A DNA stretch of 18,886 nucleotides from an uncultured Lachnospiraceae bacterium (GTDB taxonomy: Bacteria > Bacillota > Clostridia > Lachnospirales > Lachnospiraceae), in NCBI GenBank assembly GCA_910583965.1, contig CAJUAE010000068.1:1-18886 (forward strand), given 5' to 3'. The notes beneath the pieces were generated by a model. That model had not been told where the DNA came from and did no database searches. It saw nothing but the letters and a program-made list of their open reading frames with translations. Shown here in pieces: positions 1 through 6,895 of this stretch (within the stretch, counting starts at the first letter, position 1; each line of letters opens with the position of its first letter). The position numbers and the translations under genes are program-made.

Positions 1-94
1 CAGGTTCCGCTTGTTACATATTGCATAATGAATACCCTACCTTTCATATTAAAAATTCTTTCACAAAAATCCCCATTCTTACCAAAATTTGCCG
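1..94. other. Intergenic left edge, nothing recognised
   Basis: This AT-rich stretch has no open frame with a ribosome binding site and no convincing promoter or hairpin. It lies between whatever gene is left of the window and the repeat block that starts at 95. Confidence 0.5.
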
Positions 95-310
95 TGTGAA
101 AAATTTATTTTTCACATTAACTCCCATCTGCCTGCTTCAGCAGGCGTACAAATCAGGAGGTGTGAAATTTTAATTTCACATTAACTCCCATCTGCCTGCT
201 TCAGCAGGCGTACAAATCAGGAGGTGTGAAATTTTAATTTCACATTAACTCCCATCTGCCTGCTTCAGCAGGCGTACAAATCAGGAGGTGTGAAATTTTA
301 ATTTCACATT
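95..310. repeat. Three perfect 64-bp tandem repeats built from two palindromes
   Basis: A 64-base unit occurs three times without a mismatch (117-180, 181-244, 245-308). Each unit has a 7-bp hairpin, GCCTGCT-TC-AGCAGGC (130-145, 194-209, 258-273), an AGGAGG hexamer, and a 9+2+9 palindrome, TGTGAAATTTTAATTTCACA (161-180, 225-244, 289-308). A variant palindrome with 10-bp arms (TGTGAAAAAT/ATTTTTCACA, 95-116) precedes the first unit, exactly 64 bases before the next palindrome end. Perfect identity suggests recent tandem duplication. The block ends about 70 bases upstream of the nadA promoter -35 box. The AGGAGG has no start codon or frame behind it. The function is unknown. Confidence 0.95.
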
Positions 311-376
311 ACTGATATTATTTTATCAGCCTGTAGGATTGAAGTCAATAAGATTTGTTTTGTCATTTCATATGTC

Positions 377-405
377 TTGTCATGTGTAAAGATATATGCT
401 ATACT
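377..405 (+). promoter_or_regulatory. Sigma-A promoter of the nadABC-niaR operon
   Basis: TTGTCA (377-382) and TATACT (400-405) are 17 bases apart, with TG one base before the -10 (extended -10). Transcription should begin near 412. TGTCTTGTCA (373-382) overlaps the -35 and could be part of a NiaR operator, since NiaR sites are reported as TGTC/GACA-type palindromes. That assignment is only a guess. Confidence 0.75.
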
Positions 406-411
406 GCATAA

Positions 412-512
412 GAACTGTTTCCTACAGTTCGCTCGCAGCCAAGGCTGCTTTGCGTAGAAGTATTTTTCACGCATTATTATTTGAGCCGTCAAAGGCGGTA
501 TGGAGGGTTAAT
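412..512 (+). promoter_or_regulatory. 5' leader of nadA with short hairpins
   Basis: The roughly 100-base leader holds consecutive small inverted repeats: GAACTG/CAGTTC (412-430) and GCAGCC-AA-GGCTGC (435-448). There is no T-run after them and I do not recognise a known riboswitch. The leader is long for a simple operon, so attenuation is possible but unproven. Confidence 0.3.
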
Positions 513-1424
513 ATGACAAAACAAGAGGAGATACAGAAGTTAAAACAGGAAAAAGATGCAATCATTTTGGCACATTATTATGTCCAAGCTGAAATACAGA
601 AGATTGCAGATTACATAGGAGATTCTTATTTTCTAAGCAAAAAAGCGATTGCGCTACCACATAGGGTTATTGTGTTTTGCGGAGTTTCTTTTATGGGGGA
701 AAGTGCAAAATTACTAAATCCGTCAAAGACTGTGTTGATGCCAAATGCACAGGCAGACTGTCCGATGGCGCATATGGTAGATCAAGCAGCAGTACAAAAG
801 GCAAGAGAGCAATATGAGGACCTTGCAGTTGTGTGTTATATTAATTCAACAGCAGAGATTAAGTCATGGTCAAATGTCAGCGTGACTTCTGCAAATGCGG
901 TTTCAATTGTGCGAAATTTGCCAAATAAAAATATTTTATTTATTCCAGATAAAAATCTTGCACAATATACAGCGAAGAATGTTCCAGACAAAAATATTCT
1001 TTTTCTGGATGGATTTTGTCCAATTCATGAGCATATGTGCGCACAAGAAATTCAAAAGCTGCGCGCACAGCATCCTACTGCGGAGGTGCTTGCGCACCCT
1101 GAATGCAATCAAGAAGTGCTGGAATATGCAGACTATATTGGTTCTACAAGTGGAATTTTGTCCTACGCAGAAAAAAGTTCTGAAATGGAGTTTATTATTG
1201 CAACAGAGTCTGGCGTCGAATATGCGCTACAACAGGCAAGACCAGACGCAGCATTTTATTTTCCAGAGACAGAACCTATTTGTTCTGGTATGAAGCAAAT
1301 AACGCTGGAGAATATAATTGAAGTCCTTAAAACAGGAAAAAATGAGGTACTTTTGCAAGATAATGCAATAAATAAAGCTGCTCGGCAAACGTTAGAACGA
1401 ATGCTAGAACTTGCACCGTCATAA
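513..1424 (+). CDS. nadA: Quinolinate synthase NadA
   Basis: NadA condenses iminoaspartate (from NadB) with dihydroxyacetone phosphate to give quinolinate in the cytoplasm, using a [4Fe-4S] cluster. The product has 303 residues, the usual size for the short clade of the family. The three cluster cysteines are visible at residues 83 (ADCPMA), 169 (GFCPIHEH) and 257 (PICSGM), with spacing like that of the Thermotoga enzyme. The AHYY substrate motif is at 20-23. The ATG at 513 follows GGAGGG (502-507). The frame stays open upstream to 396, but that ATG lies inside the promoter, so the longer form is rejected. It is the first gene of the operon and oxygen sensitivity fits an anaerobic host. Confidence 0.95.
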   Translation: MTKQEEIQKLKQEKDAIILAHYYVQAEIQKIADYIGDSYFLSKKAIALPHRVIVFCGVSFMGESAKLLNPSKTVLMPNAQADCPMAHMVDQAAVQKAREQYEDLAVVCYINSTAEIKSWSNVSVTSANAVSIVRNLPNKNILFIPDKNLAQYTAKNVPDKNILFLDGFCPIHEHMCAQEIQKLRAQHPTAEVLAHPECNQEVLEYADYIGSTSGILSYAEKSSEMEFIIATESGVEYALQQARPDAAFYFPETEPICSGMKQITLENIIEVLKTGKNEVLLQDNAINKAARQTLERMLELAPS

Positions 1425-1483
1425 GCGTTTGACAAGATATGAGATACATTTTGTCAGATTGGAAGAAAAAAGAAAGGATATGG

Positions 1484-2683
1484 TTGGCAAAAATGACAAG
1501 AAAACTGTATTATGATGTAGTTATTGCCGGATGTGGTGTTGCAGGGCTTTACACGGCATTATCTTTGCCACAGGAGAAAAAAATATTGATGTTGTCAAAA
1601 GAGGATATTGCAAGTTGTGATTCTATGTTGGCACAGGGTGGAATCTGTGTGTTGCGCGACGAAAGTGATTATAACGCGTATTTTGAGGATACTATGCGTG
1701 CGGGACACTATGAAAATCGCAAGGAAAGTGTGGCGATTATGATTCATTCCAGTCGAGCAGTAATTAATCATCTATTAGCGATGGGGGTGCGTTTTGAGAA
1801 AAATGCAGATGGAAGCCTTGTCTATACAAGAGAAGGGGCACACTCGCAGCCACGTATTTGTTTTCATAAGGATATTACAGGTGAGGAGATTACAACCACG
1901 CTGCTGTCACATGTGTATAAGCTTGAAAATGTCACCATTATGGAATACACGACAATGATTGATCTTATGGAGCAAGATGGCGTTTGTATCGGTATACAGG
2001 CAAGAGACCAAAAGGCAAATTTGTTAGAAATATATGCGTCAGATACAGTGATGGCAACTGGTGGGATAGGAGGACTTTATCAGCATTCTACAAATTTTTC
2101 ATTGATGACAGGGGATGCATGTCGCATTGCAGAGGAGCATAGTGTAGCGTTAGAGCATATGGATTATGTGCAAATTCATCCAACTTGTCTCTATAGTACC
2201 AAACCAGGCAGGAGCTTTTTAATATCGGAATCTGCACGAGGAGAGGGAGCTGTCATACAAAATCATAAAGGGGAGCGTTTTGTTGATGAACTTCTTCCGC
2301 GTGATGTGGTGACAGATGCGATTCTAAAGGAAATGGAAAAAGAAGGTGTAGATTATGAGTACCTTTCCTTTGAAAAAGTACCAGAATGTATTATTAAAGA
2401 ACATTTTCCAAACATTTATAGTCATTGTCTTGCAGAAGGATATGATTTGTTGAAAGAACCTGTGCCAATTGTACCAGCACAACACTATTTTATGGGAGGG
2501 ATTCATGTGGATAGTGATTCCCAGACGACTATGAAACATTTGTACGCAGTAGGAGAGACCAGTTGCAATGGTGTTCACGGGAGGAACAGGCTTGCAAGCA
2601 ATAGTCTTTTGGAAAGTCTTGTATTTGCAAAACGCGCAGCAGAAAAAATTTGTGGAAAAAAGGAGAAGGAGGAATGGGTATGA
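1484..2683 (+). CDS. nadB: L-aspartate oxidase NadB, short form
   Basis: This FAD flavoenzyme oxidises L-aspartate to iminoaspartate for NadA. Visible motifs are the dinucleotide-binding GCGVAG near the N-terminus, AQGG, the HSQPRI region, ATGGIGGLY, QIHPTCLY, SESARGEGA, HYFMGGIHVD and the closing GRNRLASNSLLESLVFAKRAA. The protein has about 399 residues against about 530 in E. coli and B. subtilis. It stops just after the FAD and catalytic core and lacks the C-terminal helical domain. The start is uncertain: GAAAGGA (1472-1478) sits 5 bases before a TTG at 1484, while ATG at 1493 (14 bases from that site) and ATG at 1439 (no ribosome binding site) are alternatives. Its stop overlaps the nadC start as ATGA. 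Confidence 0.93.
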   Translation: MAKMTRKLYYDVVIAGCGVAGLYTALSLPQEKKILMLSKEDIASCDSMLAQGGICVLRDESDYNAYFEDTMRAGHYENRKESVAIMIHSSRAVINHLLAMGVRFEKNADGSLVYTREGAHSQPRICFHKDITGEEITTTLLSHVYKLENVTIMEYTTMIDLMEQDGVCIGIQARDQKANLLEIYASDTVMATGGIGGLYQHSTNFSLMTGDACRIAEEHSVALEHMDYVQIHPTCLYSTKPGRSFLISESARGEGAVIQNHKGERFVDELLPRDVVTDAILKEMEKEGVDYEYLSFEKVPECIIKEHFPNIYSHCLAEGYDLLKEPVPIVPAQHYFMGGIHVDSDSQTTMKHLYAVGETSCNGVHGRNRLASNSLLESLVFAKRAAEKICGKKEKEEWV

Positions 2684-3540
2684 ATCCAATTACAATAAAA
2701 CTTGTTGCGGATAAATATATTCAAATGGCGTTGGAGGAGGATATTAATTATGAGGATGTGTCAACCAATGCAGTTATGCCTAACTATAAAAAGGGAGAAG
2801 TACAATTAATCTGTAAGGAGGATGGCATTGTGGCCGGACTTACAGTTTTTGAACGGGTATTTACACTGCTAGACAAAGATACAAAGGTGGTTTATAATGT
2901 AAAAGATGGTGATGTAGTGCAAAAGGGCACAGTACTTGCCATGGTTACAGGAGATATCCGTGTATTGTTGTCTGGTGAGCGCACAGCGTTGAATTATTTG
3001 CAACGTTTAAGTGGGATTGCAACGTACACGTATGATATAGTGCAGCTTTTGAAAGGAACAAAGACGAAGTTACTAGATACTAGAAAAACAACCCCTGGTA
3101 TGCGGGTGTTTGAGAAGTATGCAGTGCGCGTTGGCGGAGGTGGAAATCATAGGTATAACCTTTCTGATGGCGTATTGTTAAAAGATAATCATATTGATGC
3201 GGCTGGAGGAGTGCGCAATGCAGTGGAGGCAGCGAAGGCATATGCGCCTTTTGTTAGAAAAATCGAGGTGGAAGTAGAGAACCTTGATATGGTGCAAGAG
3301 GCAGTGGAAGCAGGTGCAGATATCATTATGCTTGACAATATGACATTAGATCAAATGGCAGAGGCGATACAATTGATTGACGGCAGGGCAGAGACGGAGT
3401 GTTCTGGCAACATTACAAAAGAAAATATTAAGAAGATTATAGCGTTGGGTGTGGATTATGTATCAAGTGGAGCACTTACACACTCGGCGCCAATCTTAGA
3501 TATCAGTCTAAAGCATTTGCGTGTAATTGATGTAGACTGA
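2680..3540 (+). CDS. nadC: Nicotinate-nucleotide pyrophosphorylase (carboxylating) NadC
   Basis: NadC converts quinolinate and PRPP to nicotinate mononucleotide, CO2 and pyrophosphate, which completes the de novo branch encoded here. The product has 286 residues, the normal length. Family motifs are present: EDINYEDVST (20-29), SGERTALNYLQRLSG (98-112), LDTRKTTPG (132-140), VGGGGNHRYNLSDGVLLKDNH (151-171), EVEVEN (196-201), MLDNM (217-221) and SSGALTHSAP (262-271). The ATG at 2680 overlaps the nadB stop (ATGA) and follows a strong AGGAGAAGGAGG (2661-2672). In-frame ATGs at 2650 and 2674 lie before or against that site. Translational coupling to nadB is likely. Confidence 0.96.
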   Translation: MNPITIKLVADKYIQMALEEDINYEDVSTNAVMPNYKKGEVQLICKEDGIVAGLTVFERVFTLLDKDTKVVYNVKDGDVVQKGTVLAMVTGDIRVLLSGERTALNYLQRLSGIATYTYDIVQLLKGTKTKLLDTRKTTPGMRVFEKYAVRVGGGGNHRYNLSDGVLLKDNHIDAAGGVRNAVEAAKAYAPFVRKIEVEVENLDMVQEAVEAGADIIMLDNMTLDQMAEAIQLIDGRAETECSGNITKENIKKIIALGVDYVSSGALTHSAPILDISLKHLRVIDVD

Positions 3541-3571
3541 TAGATTTGAAAGGGGGTTTGTAAAGCAGATT

Positions 3572-4120
3572 ATGGAGAAAGAATTGACTGGGGACGAGCG
3601 CAGAAAGTTTATTTTGACAAAAATGCAGCAGGCACAAGAACCAATTTCTGGCAGTGCACTAGGGAGAGAGACCGGTGTGAGCCGTCAGGTGGTTGTGCAG
3701 GATATAGCTCTTTTGCGCACAGAGGGTTATCCTATCAAATCCACAACAAAAGGATATTATCTTGAGCGCACAGCGCAAAATCTCTGTGAGCGCACATTTA
3801 AAGTTTGTCATACAGATGCGCAGGTGGAGGATGAGTTGAATACAATTGTAGACTTTGGCGGAAGGGTTTTGAATGTGATGGTAAATCATAGAGCATATGG
3901 AAAGGTGTGTGCGACGCTCAACATTAAAAGTCGCAGAGATGTGCGTGCGTTTATTGACAATATTCGGTCTGGAAAGTCTACACCGCTATTGAATGTGACA
4001 TCAGGCTATCATTTTCATACTGTCAGTGCAGAAAGTGAGACAGTGCTTGATGAGATTGAGGAGATGCTCTGTCAGAGAGGGTATCTTGCGAAACTTTTAC
4101 CCTATGAGAAAGAGCTATGA
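3572..4120 (+). CDS. niaR: NiaR-type transcriptional repressor (HTH plus 3H domain)
   Basis: This is a predicted niacin-responsive repressor of NAD biosynthesis and niacin uptake. The 182 residues hold an N-terminal winged helix-turn-helix of HTH_11 type (about 8-65, with SGSALGRETGVSRQVVVQDIALLR) and a C-terminal 3H domain (about 75-175). The candidate metal ligands His80, Glu88, His147 and His149 have the spacing I recall for the Thermotoga NiaR structure; His106 is a further conserved-looking His. It lies 31 bases after nadC, so feedback on its own operon is likely. The ribosome binding site is poorly placed: AAAGGGGG (3549-3556) is 15 bases from the ATG, which may keep its level low. No better in-frame start is visible. 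Confidence 0.9.
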   Translation: MEKELTGDERRKFILTKMQQAQEPISGSALGRETGVSRQVVVQDIALLRTEGYPIKSTTKGYYLERTAQNLCERTFKVCHTDAQVEDELNTIVDFGGRVLNVMVNHRAYGKVCATLNIKSRRDVRAFIDNIRSGKSTPLLNVTSGYHFHTVSAESETVLDEIEEMLCQRGYLAKLLPYEKEL

Positions 4121-4199
4121 TAAGGGATTACGGTCAAAAATAAATGTTTCACAGCGTAAATTTGTGTAAAATAGGTGAGAGAATAAGGCAGGAATAAAC

Positions 4200-4853
4200 A
4201 TGGCAAAGAAGATATATGCGGTTAAAAAAGGAAAGAAAACGGGTATTTTTAAGACATGGGAGGCTTGCAAGGCCTCGGTTGATGGATATTCAGGGGCGCA
4301 GTACAAGAGCTTTTTCTCGGAGGATGAAGCGCAGGCATATCTGAGTGGAACAGAAAATCCCTTTCAGAATCTAAGTGATAGCGCTGTAGAAGAATCTAAG
4401 ACCAATCAGGTAGTTGCTTATGTTGATGGTAGTTTTCAGAAAGAATTAGGAAGATATTCTTTTGGCTGTGTTTTGATTTTGCCAGACGGGAATATTGTTC
4501 GCGAGTCTGGCAATGGAAATAATCCAGAATCATTAGAACTGCGCAATGTTACAGGAGAAATGCTTGGGGCGATGTTTGCAGTCAAATGGTGTGAGGTCAA
4601 TCAGTATTTGGCAGTAAAAATCTGTTATGACTATATGGGAATTGAGATGTGGGCGACTGGCGGTTGGAAAACAAACAACGATTTGACAAAAAAGTACGCT
4701 GCATTTATGAAAGCAAGTGGTAAACGAATACAGATAACTTTTCAAAAAATAGCAGCACACACAGGAGATAAATATAATGAGGAGGCGGACAAGCTTGCCA
4801 AAGCAGCGCTGACAGAAGGAAATGGGATTCCAAAGATTACCAAAATGATGTGA
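4200..4853 (+). CDS. Ribonuclease HI with N-terminal viroplasmin (hybrid-binding) domain
   Basis: The enzyme cleaves RNA in RNA-DNA hybrids such as R-loops and primers. Residues 1-50 form the small viroplasmin/hybrid-binding domain (KIYAVKKGKKTGIF, then AQYKSFFSEDEAQAYL). After a linker, the RNase H fold runs from about 70 to 205. The catalytic DEDD set is visible as Asp76 (YVDGS), Glu120 (TGEML), Asp144 (CYDYMGIE) and Asp197 (EEADKLAK), with the loop His187 (AAHTGD). AAGGCAGGA (4185-4193) lies 6 bases before the ATG. It follows niaR by 79 bases and may share its transcript, with no functional link to NAD synthesis evident. The viroplasmin domain is common in bacterial RNase HI and is not a sign of viral origin. 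Confidence 0.93.
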   Translation: MAKKIYAVKKGKKTGIFKTWEACKASVDGYSGAQYKSFFSEDEAQAYLSGTENPFQNLSDSAVEESKTNQVVAYVDGSFQKELGRYSFGCVLILPDGNIVRESGNGNNPESLELRNVTGEMLGAMFAVKWCEVNQYLAVKICYDYMGIEMWATGGWKTNNDLTKKYAAFMKASGKRIQITFQKIAAHTGDKYNEEADKLAKAALTEGNGIPKITKMM

Positions 4854-4980
4854 AGAATTGGGAGAATTTTGCGAAGAATTGGGAGTCGGTATTTTTGGTA
4901 TTGTATGTTACAATAAAAATGGGATAGCGCGGAGGAGGTAGCAATACATTCCTCACATAAAATTCCCTTCTAACCACCAG

Positions 4981-5008
4981 GGAAGAATGTTTAATCAGAC
5001 ATTCTTCC
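4981..5008. terminator. Hairpin between convergent genes, possible bidirectional terminator
   Basis: A perfect 10-bp stem, GGAAGAATGT/ACATTCTTCC, with an 8-base loop lies 12 bases past the end of the minus-strand LytTR gene and 128 bases past the RNase H gene. Neither side has a real T-run, so its action as a terminator is uncertain. Upstream, GAAGAATTGGGAG is repeated directly at 4852-4864 and 4873-4885. Confidence 0.4.
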
Positions 5009-5019
5009 TTCTCCGTATA

Positions 5020-5763
5020 TTATCCTTCTGTGAAATGGAAGGGTATAGAATGTCTGCGTTTGGAATCCTGAAGTTGTCTGCGAAGGGTCTTGTAATATTC
5101 ATATTTACTGATACGCAGTCGTTCTCCAGTGGTGAGAAGTACATAGTCACGGCTGTATCCATCAATGTAGCGGGCATTGACCAGATAGGATTTATGAATG
5201 CGTATAAATTGACAGTTTTTTAGGTGAATACGCTTTTCAACAACGTCAAGTTTCTGGTAAAATGTGTCCCTGTAGTTTGACGAGACAATATGGGTACGTC
5301 TTCCTTCGGAGACAAAATAACGGATTTCCTTCACTGGAGTATGGATATAGTCGGGTCTGACATAATAGGAAAAAGAATCAGCATCATCAAGAATTGTTTC
5401 GTAGGCGAGGGAGGCATATGCCCAGAGTTGCCGACGGCTTTTGTCTGGCATGATATATACAGGTTCTAACAAAATATCTTCCACAGATGGATTATAATCT
5501 TTGTTTTGTGTGACTATGGAAATAAGTTGCTTGTTTTGTCGTTTGGCCTGTAAGATGACACTGTGCATTATTCCCCCGTCTTCTGTTCTATCATAGAATA
5601 TGATATCTGGGCAGTTGCAACAGATGCAGCGCTGTAATTCATAGGCGTTGTGATAGCATTTCACAGCAATTTTTACATCTCGATAGCGAAAACAGTTTAA
5701 TATTTCTTCTTTAACAAATTCTAATAGTTCATTTTGTTCATAGCAAAAAGCAAAATTAATCAT
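5020..5763 (-). CDS. LytTR-family DNA-binding regulator with degenerate receiver-like N-terminus
   Basis: The 247 residues end in a LytTR DNA-binding domain (about 138-232) with the hallmark stretch FIRIHKSYLVNARYIDGY and RLRISKYEYY. The first 120 residues are as long as a receiver and keep an Asp (58, IIFYDRTEDGG) where the acceptor would be. They lack the acidic pair after the first strand (FAFCYEQN), the usual MP after the acceptor, and the conserved Lys (LLEPVYIMP has Glu where KP is expected). It probably acts without normal phosphorylation or senses something else. AAGGAGA lies 8 bases before the ATG on the minus strand. No histidine kinase adjoins it. It is divergent from the spmB-like gene, which is its likeliest target besides itself. 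Confidence 0.85.
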   Translation of the reverse strand: MINFAFCYEQNELLEFVKEEILNCFRYRDVKIAVKCYHNAYELQRCICCNCPDIIFYDRTEDGGIMHSVILQAKRQNKQLISIVTQNKDYNPSVEDILLEPVYIMPDKSRRQLWAYASLAYETILDDADSFSYYVRPDYIHTPVKEIRYFVSEGRRTHIVSSNYRDTFYQKLDVVEKRIHLKNCQFIRIHKSYLVNARYIDGYSRDYVLLTTGERLRISKYEYYKTLRRQLQDSKRRHSIPFHFTEG

Positions 5764-5820
5764 CTATGGAATCTCCTTAGTAAATGCTCGAAAGGCAAAA
5801 TATCCGTGTCGGCAAAAGAT

Positions 5821-5912
5821 AATATAAACCGAAAAAGTACTTATAGACATAGTACATAAGTACTAAATCAAATTGTTTTTGGAAATTTCTGTAAAATAGA
5901 ATCGGTTATATT
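5821..5912. promoter_or_regulatory. Palindromic control region between lytTR and spmB-like genes
   Basis: In the 208-base divergent gap, AGTACTTAT (5836-5844) and ATAAGTACT (5856-5864) form a perfect 9-bp inverted repeat around 11 bases, with a third AGTAC in the middle (5851). An outer, imperfect pair, AATATAAACCGA (5821-5832) and TCGGTTATATT (5902-5912), encloses it. A possible minus-strand -10 (TATATT) lies near 5820, which would place the inner repeat over the -35 of the LytTR gene. I did not find the usual LytTR direct repeats, so the binding protein is unknown. Confidence 0.4.
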
Positions 5913-5971
5913 TTGAGGTGCGTGGGAATATAGATTAATACAAAATAGATTTCTATGTAGGAGTTTCTGTT

Positions 5972-6499
5972 ATGACGCGGATATCAAATATGCTGATACC
6001 AGCACTGATTTTCTATATTGTTGCGATGGGACTGTCACAGAAAAAGGATATCTATGCTAGTTTTACCAGAGGAGCAAAGGACGGTATGCGCACTGTGATA
6101 AATATTGTTCCGACGCTCATCGGATTGATGATTGCAGTAGGAGTGCTGCGGGCATCTGGATTTTTGGAATTTGCAGGGAACATGATTGGACATGTGATTG
6201 TTTTGTTTACAGACAATTTTCCGAATGAGTTAGTATCGCTTTTTGTGGTGAAACTTTTTTCCGCGTCTGCGGCGACAGGACTTGCATTGGATATTTTTAA
6301 GGAGTATGGTACAGATTCCTTTGCGGGGATTGCTACTTCGCTTGCACTGGCGAGCACAGAAACGGTGTTTTATACAATGTCTGTATATTTTATGGCAGCA
6401 AAAATCACAAAAACGAGATGGACACTTGCAGGGGCGTTACTGTCTACGGCTTCTGGACTTGTGGCAAGTGTAGTCCTTGCAGGAATACTTACAGGGTGA
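5972..6499 (+). CDS. Spore maturation protein B-like membrane protein (Gate/nucleoside recognition family)
   Basis: The 175-residue, highly hydrophobic protein matches the length and layout of SpmB: an N-terminal helix (MLIPALIFYIVAMGL), a polar stretch with GAKDGMRTVINIVPTLIGLMIAVGVLRASG, and later segments with SASAATGLALDIFKEYGTDSFAGIATSLALASTETVFYTMSVYF. The ATSLALASTETVFY segment is typical of the Gate domain. SpmA and SpmB help spore cores dehydrate in Bacillus and Clostridium and are normally encoded side by side. No spmA lies here: the upstream gene is the divergent LytTR regulator. TAGGAG precedes the ATG by 9 bases. Residues line up end to end, so it is not truncated. Its role may be separate from sporulation. 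Confidence 0.85.
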   Translation: MTRISNMLIPALIFYIVAMGLSQKKDIYASFTRGAKDGMRTVINIVPTLIGLMIAVGVLRASGFLEFAGNMIGHVIVLFTDNFPNELVSLFVVKLFSASAATGLALDIFKEYGTDSFAGIATSLALASTETVFYTMSVYFMAAKITKTRWTLAGALLSTASGLVASVVLAGILTG

Positions 6500-6509
6500 G
6501 AGAAAATTA

Positions 6510-6666
6510 TGTTACTTTTCACACCCGCGCCATGCACTTGCTGCATGGTGTCGGATCCAGCGCCAAAATGCCTGCTCTTAGGCATTTTGTGTGCATCAAT
6601 TGTTACAATTCACACCGAATGTTCGTAAATTGGTGCAAAATCTGACGTTGGTGTGAATTGTAACAA
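6510..6666. repeat. Palindromic intergenic element, copy A
   Basis: The element combines a 7- to 9-bp hairpin (CCATGCA-CTTGC-TGCATGG, 6530-6548), a 10-bp hairpin (CAAAATGCCT/AGGCATTTTG, 6564-6589, a possible weak spmB terminator) and a perfect 17-bp inverted repeat (TTGTTACAATTCACACC at 6600-6616, complement at 6650-6666). The motif TGTTAC(TT or AA)TTCACACC occurs three times: 6510, 6601 and, inverted, 6650. A diverged copy lies inverted at 10782-10842. There is no coding frame, so it looks like a non-autonomous dispersed element. Confidence 0.75.
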
Positions 6667-6798
6667 AATTATTGTTTGACGAATACCTTTTCTAAAGAAT
6701 GTATTGATAATATGGCAGATAAGGTCTATAATCTGTTATGAAATTACAAGCGATTACGAAACATTACGAAATAGAAAATAAACATTAAGTTTGACTAA

Positions 6799-6838
6799 TA
6801 TAGACAGTTCTTGAAAGTAGATTCAAGGACTGTCTATA
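6799..6838 (+). promoter_or_regulatory. 17-bp hairpin upstream of the response regulator gene
   Basis: TATAGACAGTTCTTGAA (6799-6815) pairs with TTCAAGGACTGTCTATA (6822-6838) through a 6-base loop, with only one G-U pair. No T-run follows on either strand. A TTGAAA (6811-6816) and TATAAA (6835-6840) pair, 18 bases apart, lies over it, so it could be an operator across a promoter or a structured leader. The rest of 6667-6895 is AT-rich and shows nothing else definite; TTGACG at 6676-6681 lacks a good -10. Confidence 0.45.
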
Positions 6839-6895
6839 AATAGTGTCTGTAAAAGGGATAAATGGGTTGTGTAAAGAAAAGGTAGCGATAGCAAT

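Noticed and set aside
95..310. CRISPR array
   Set aside because: The sequences between the 20-base palindromes are identical in all units, so there are no unique spacers, and no cas gene is in the window.
396..512. N-terminal extension of NadA
   Set aside because: The upstream ATG lies inside the promoter spacer. The extension matches nothing in the family, and the ATG at 513 has a good ribosome binding site.
4200..4350. Viral origin because of the viroplasmin domain
   Set aside because: This small domain is common at the N-terminus of bacterial RNase HI, and no phage gene is nearby.
4987..5223. Plus-strand ORF opposite the LytTR gene
   Set aside because: It lies antisense over the conserved LytTR domain, lacks a ribosome binding site and resembles no protein family.
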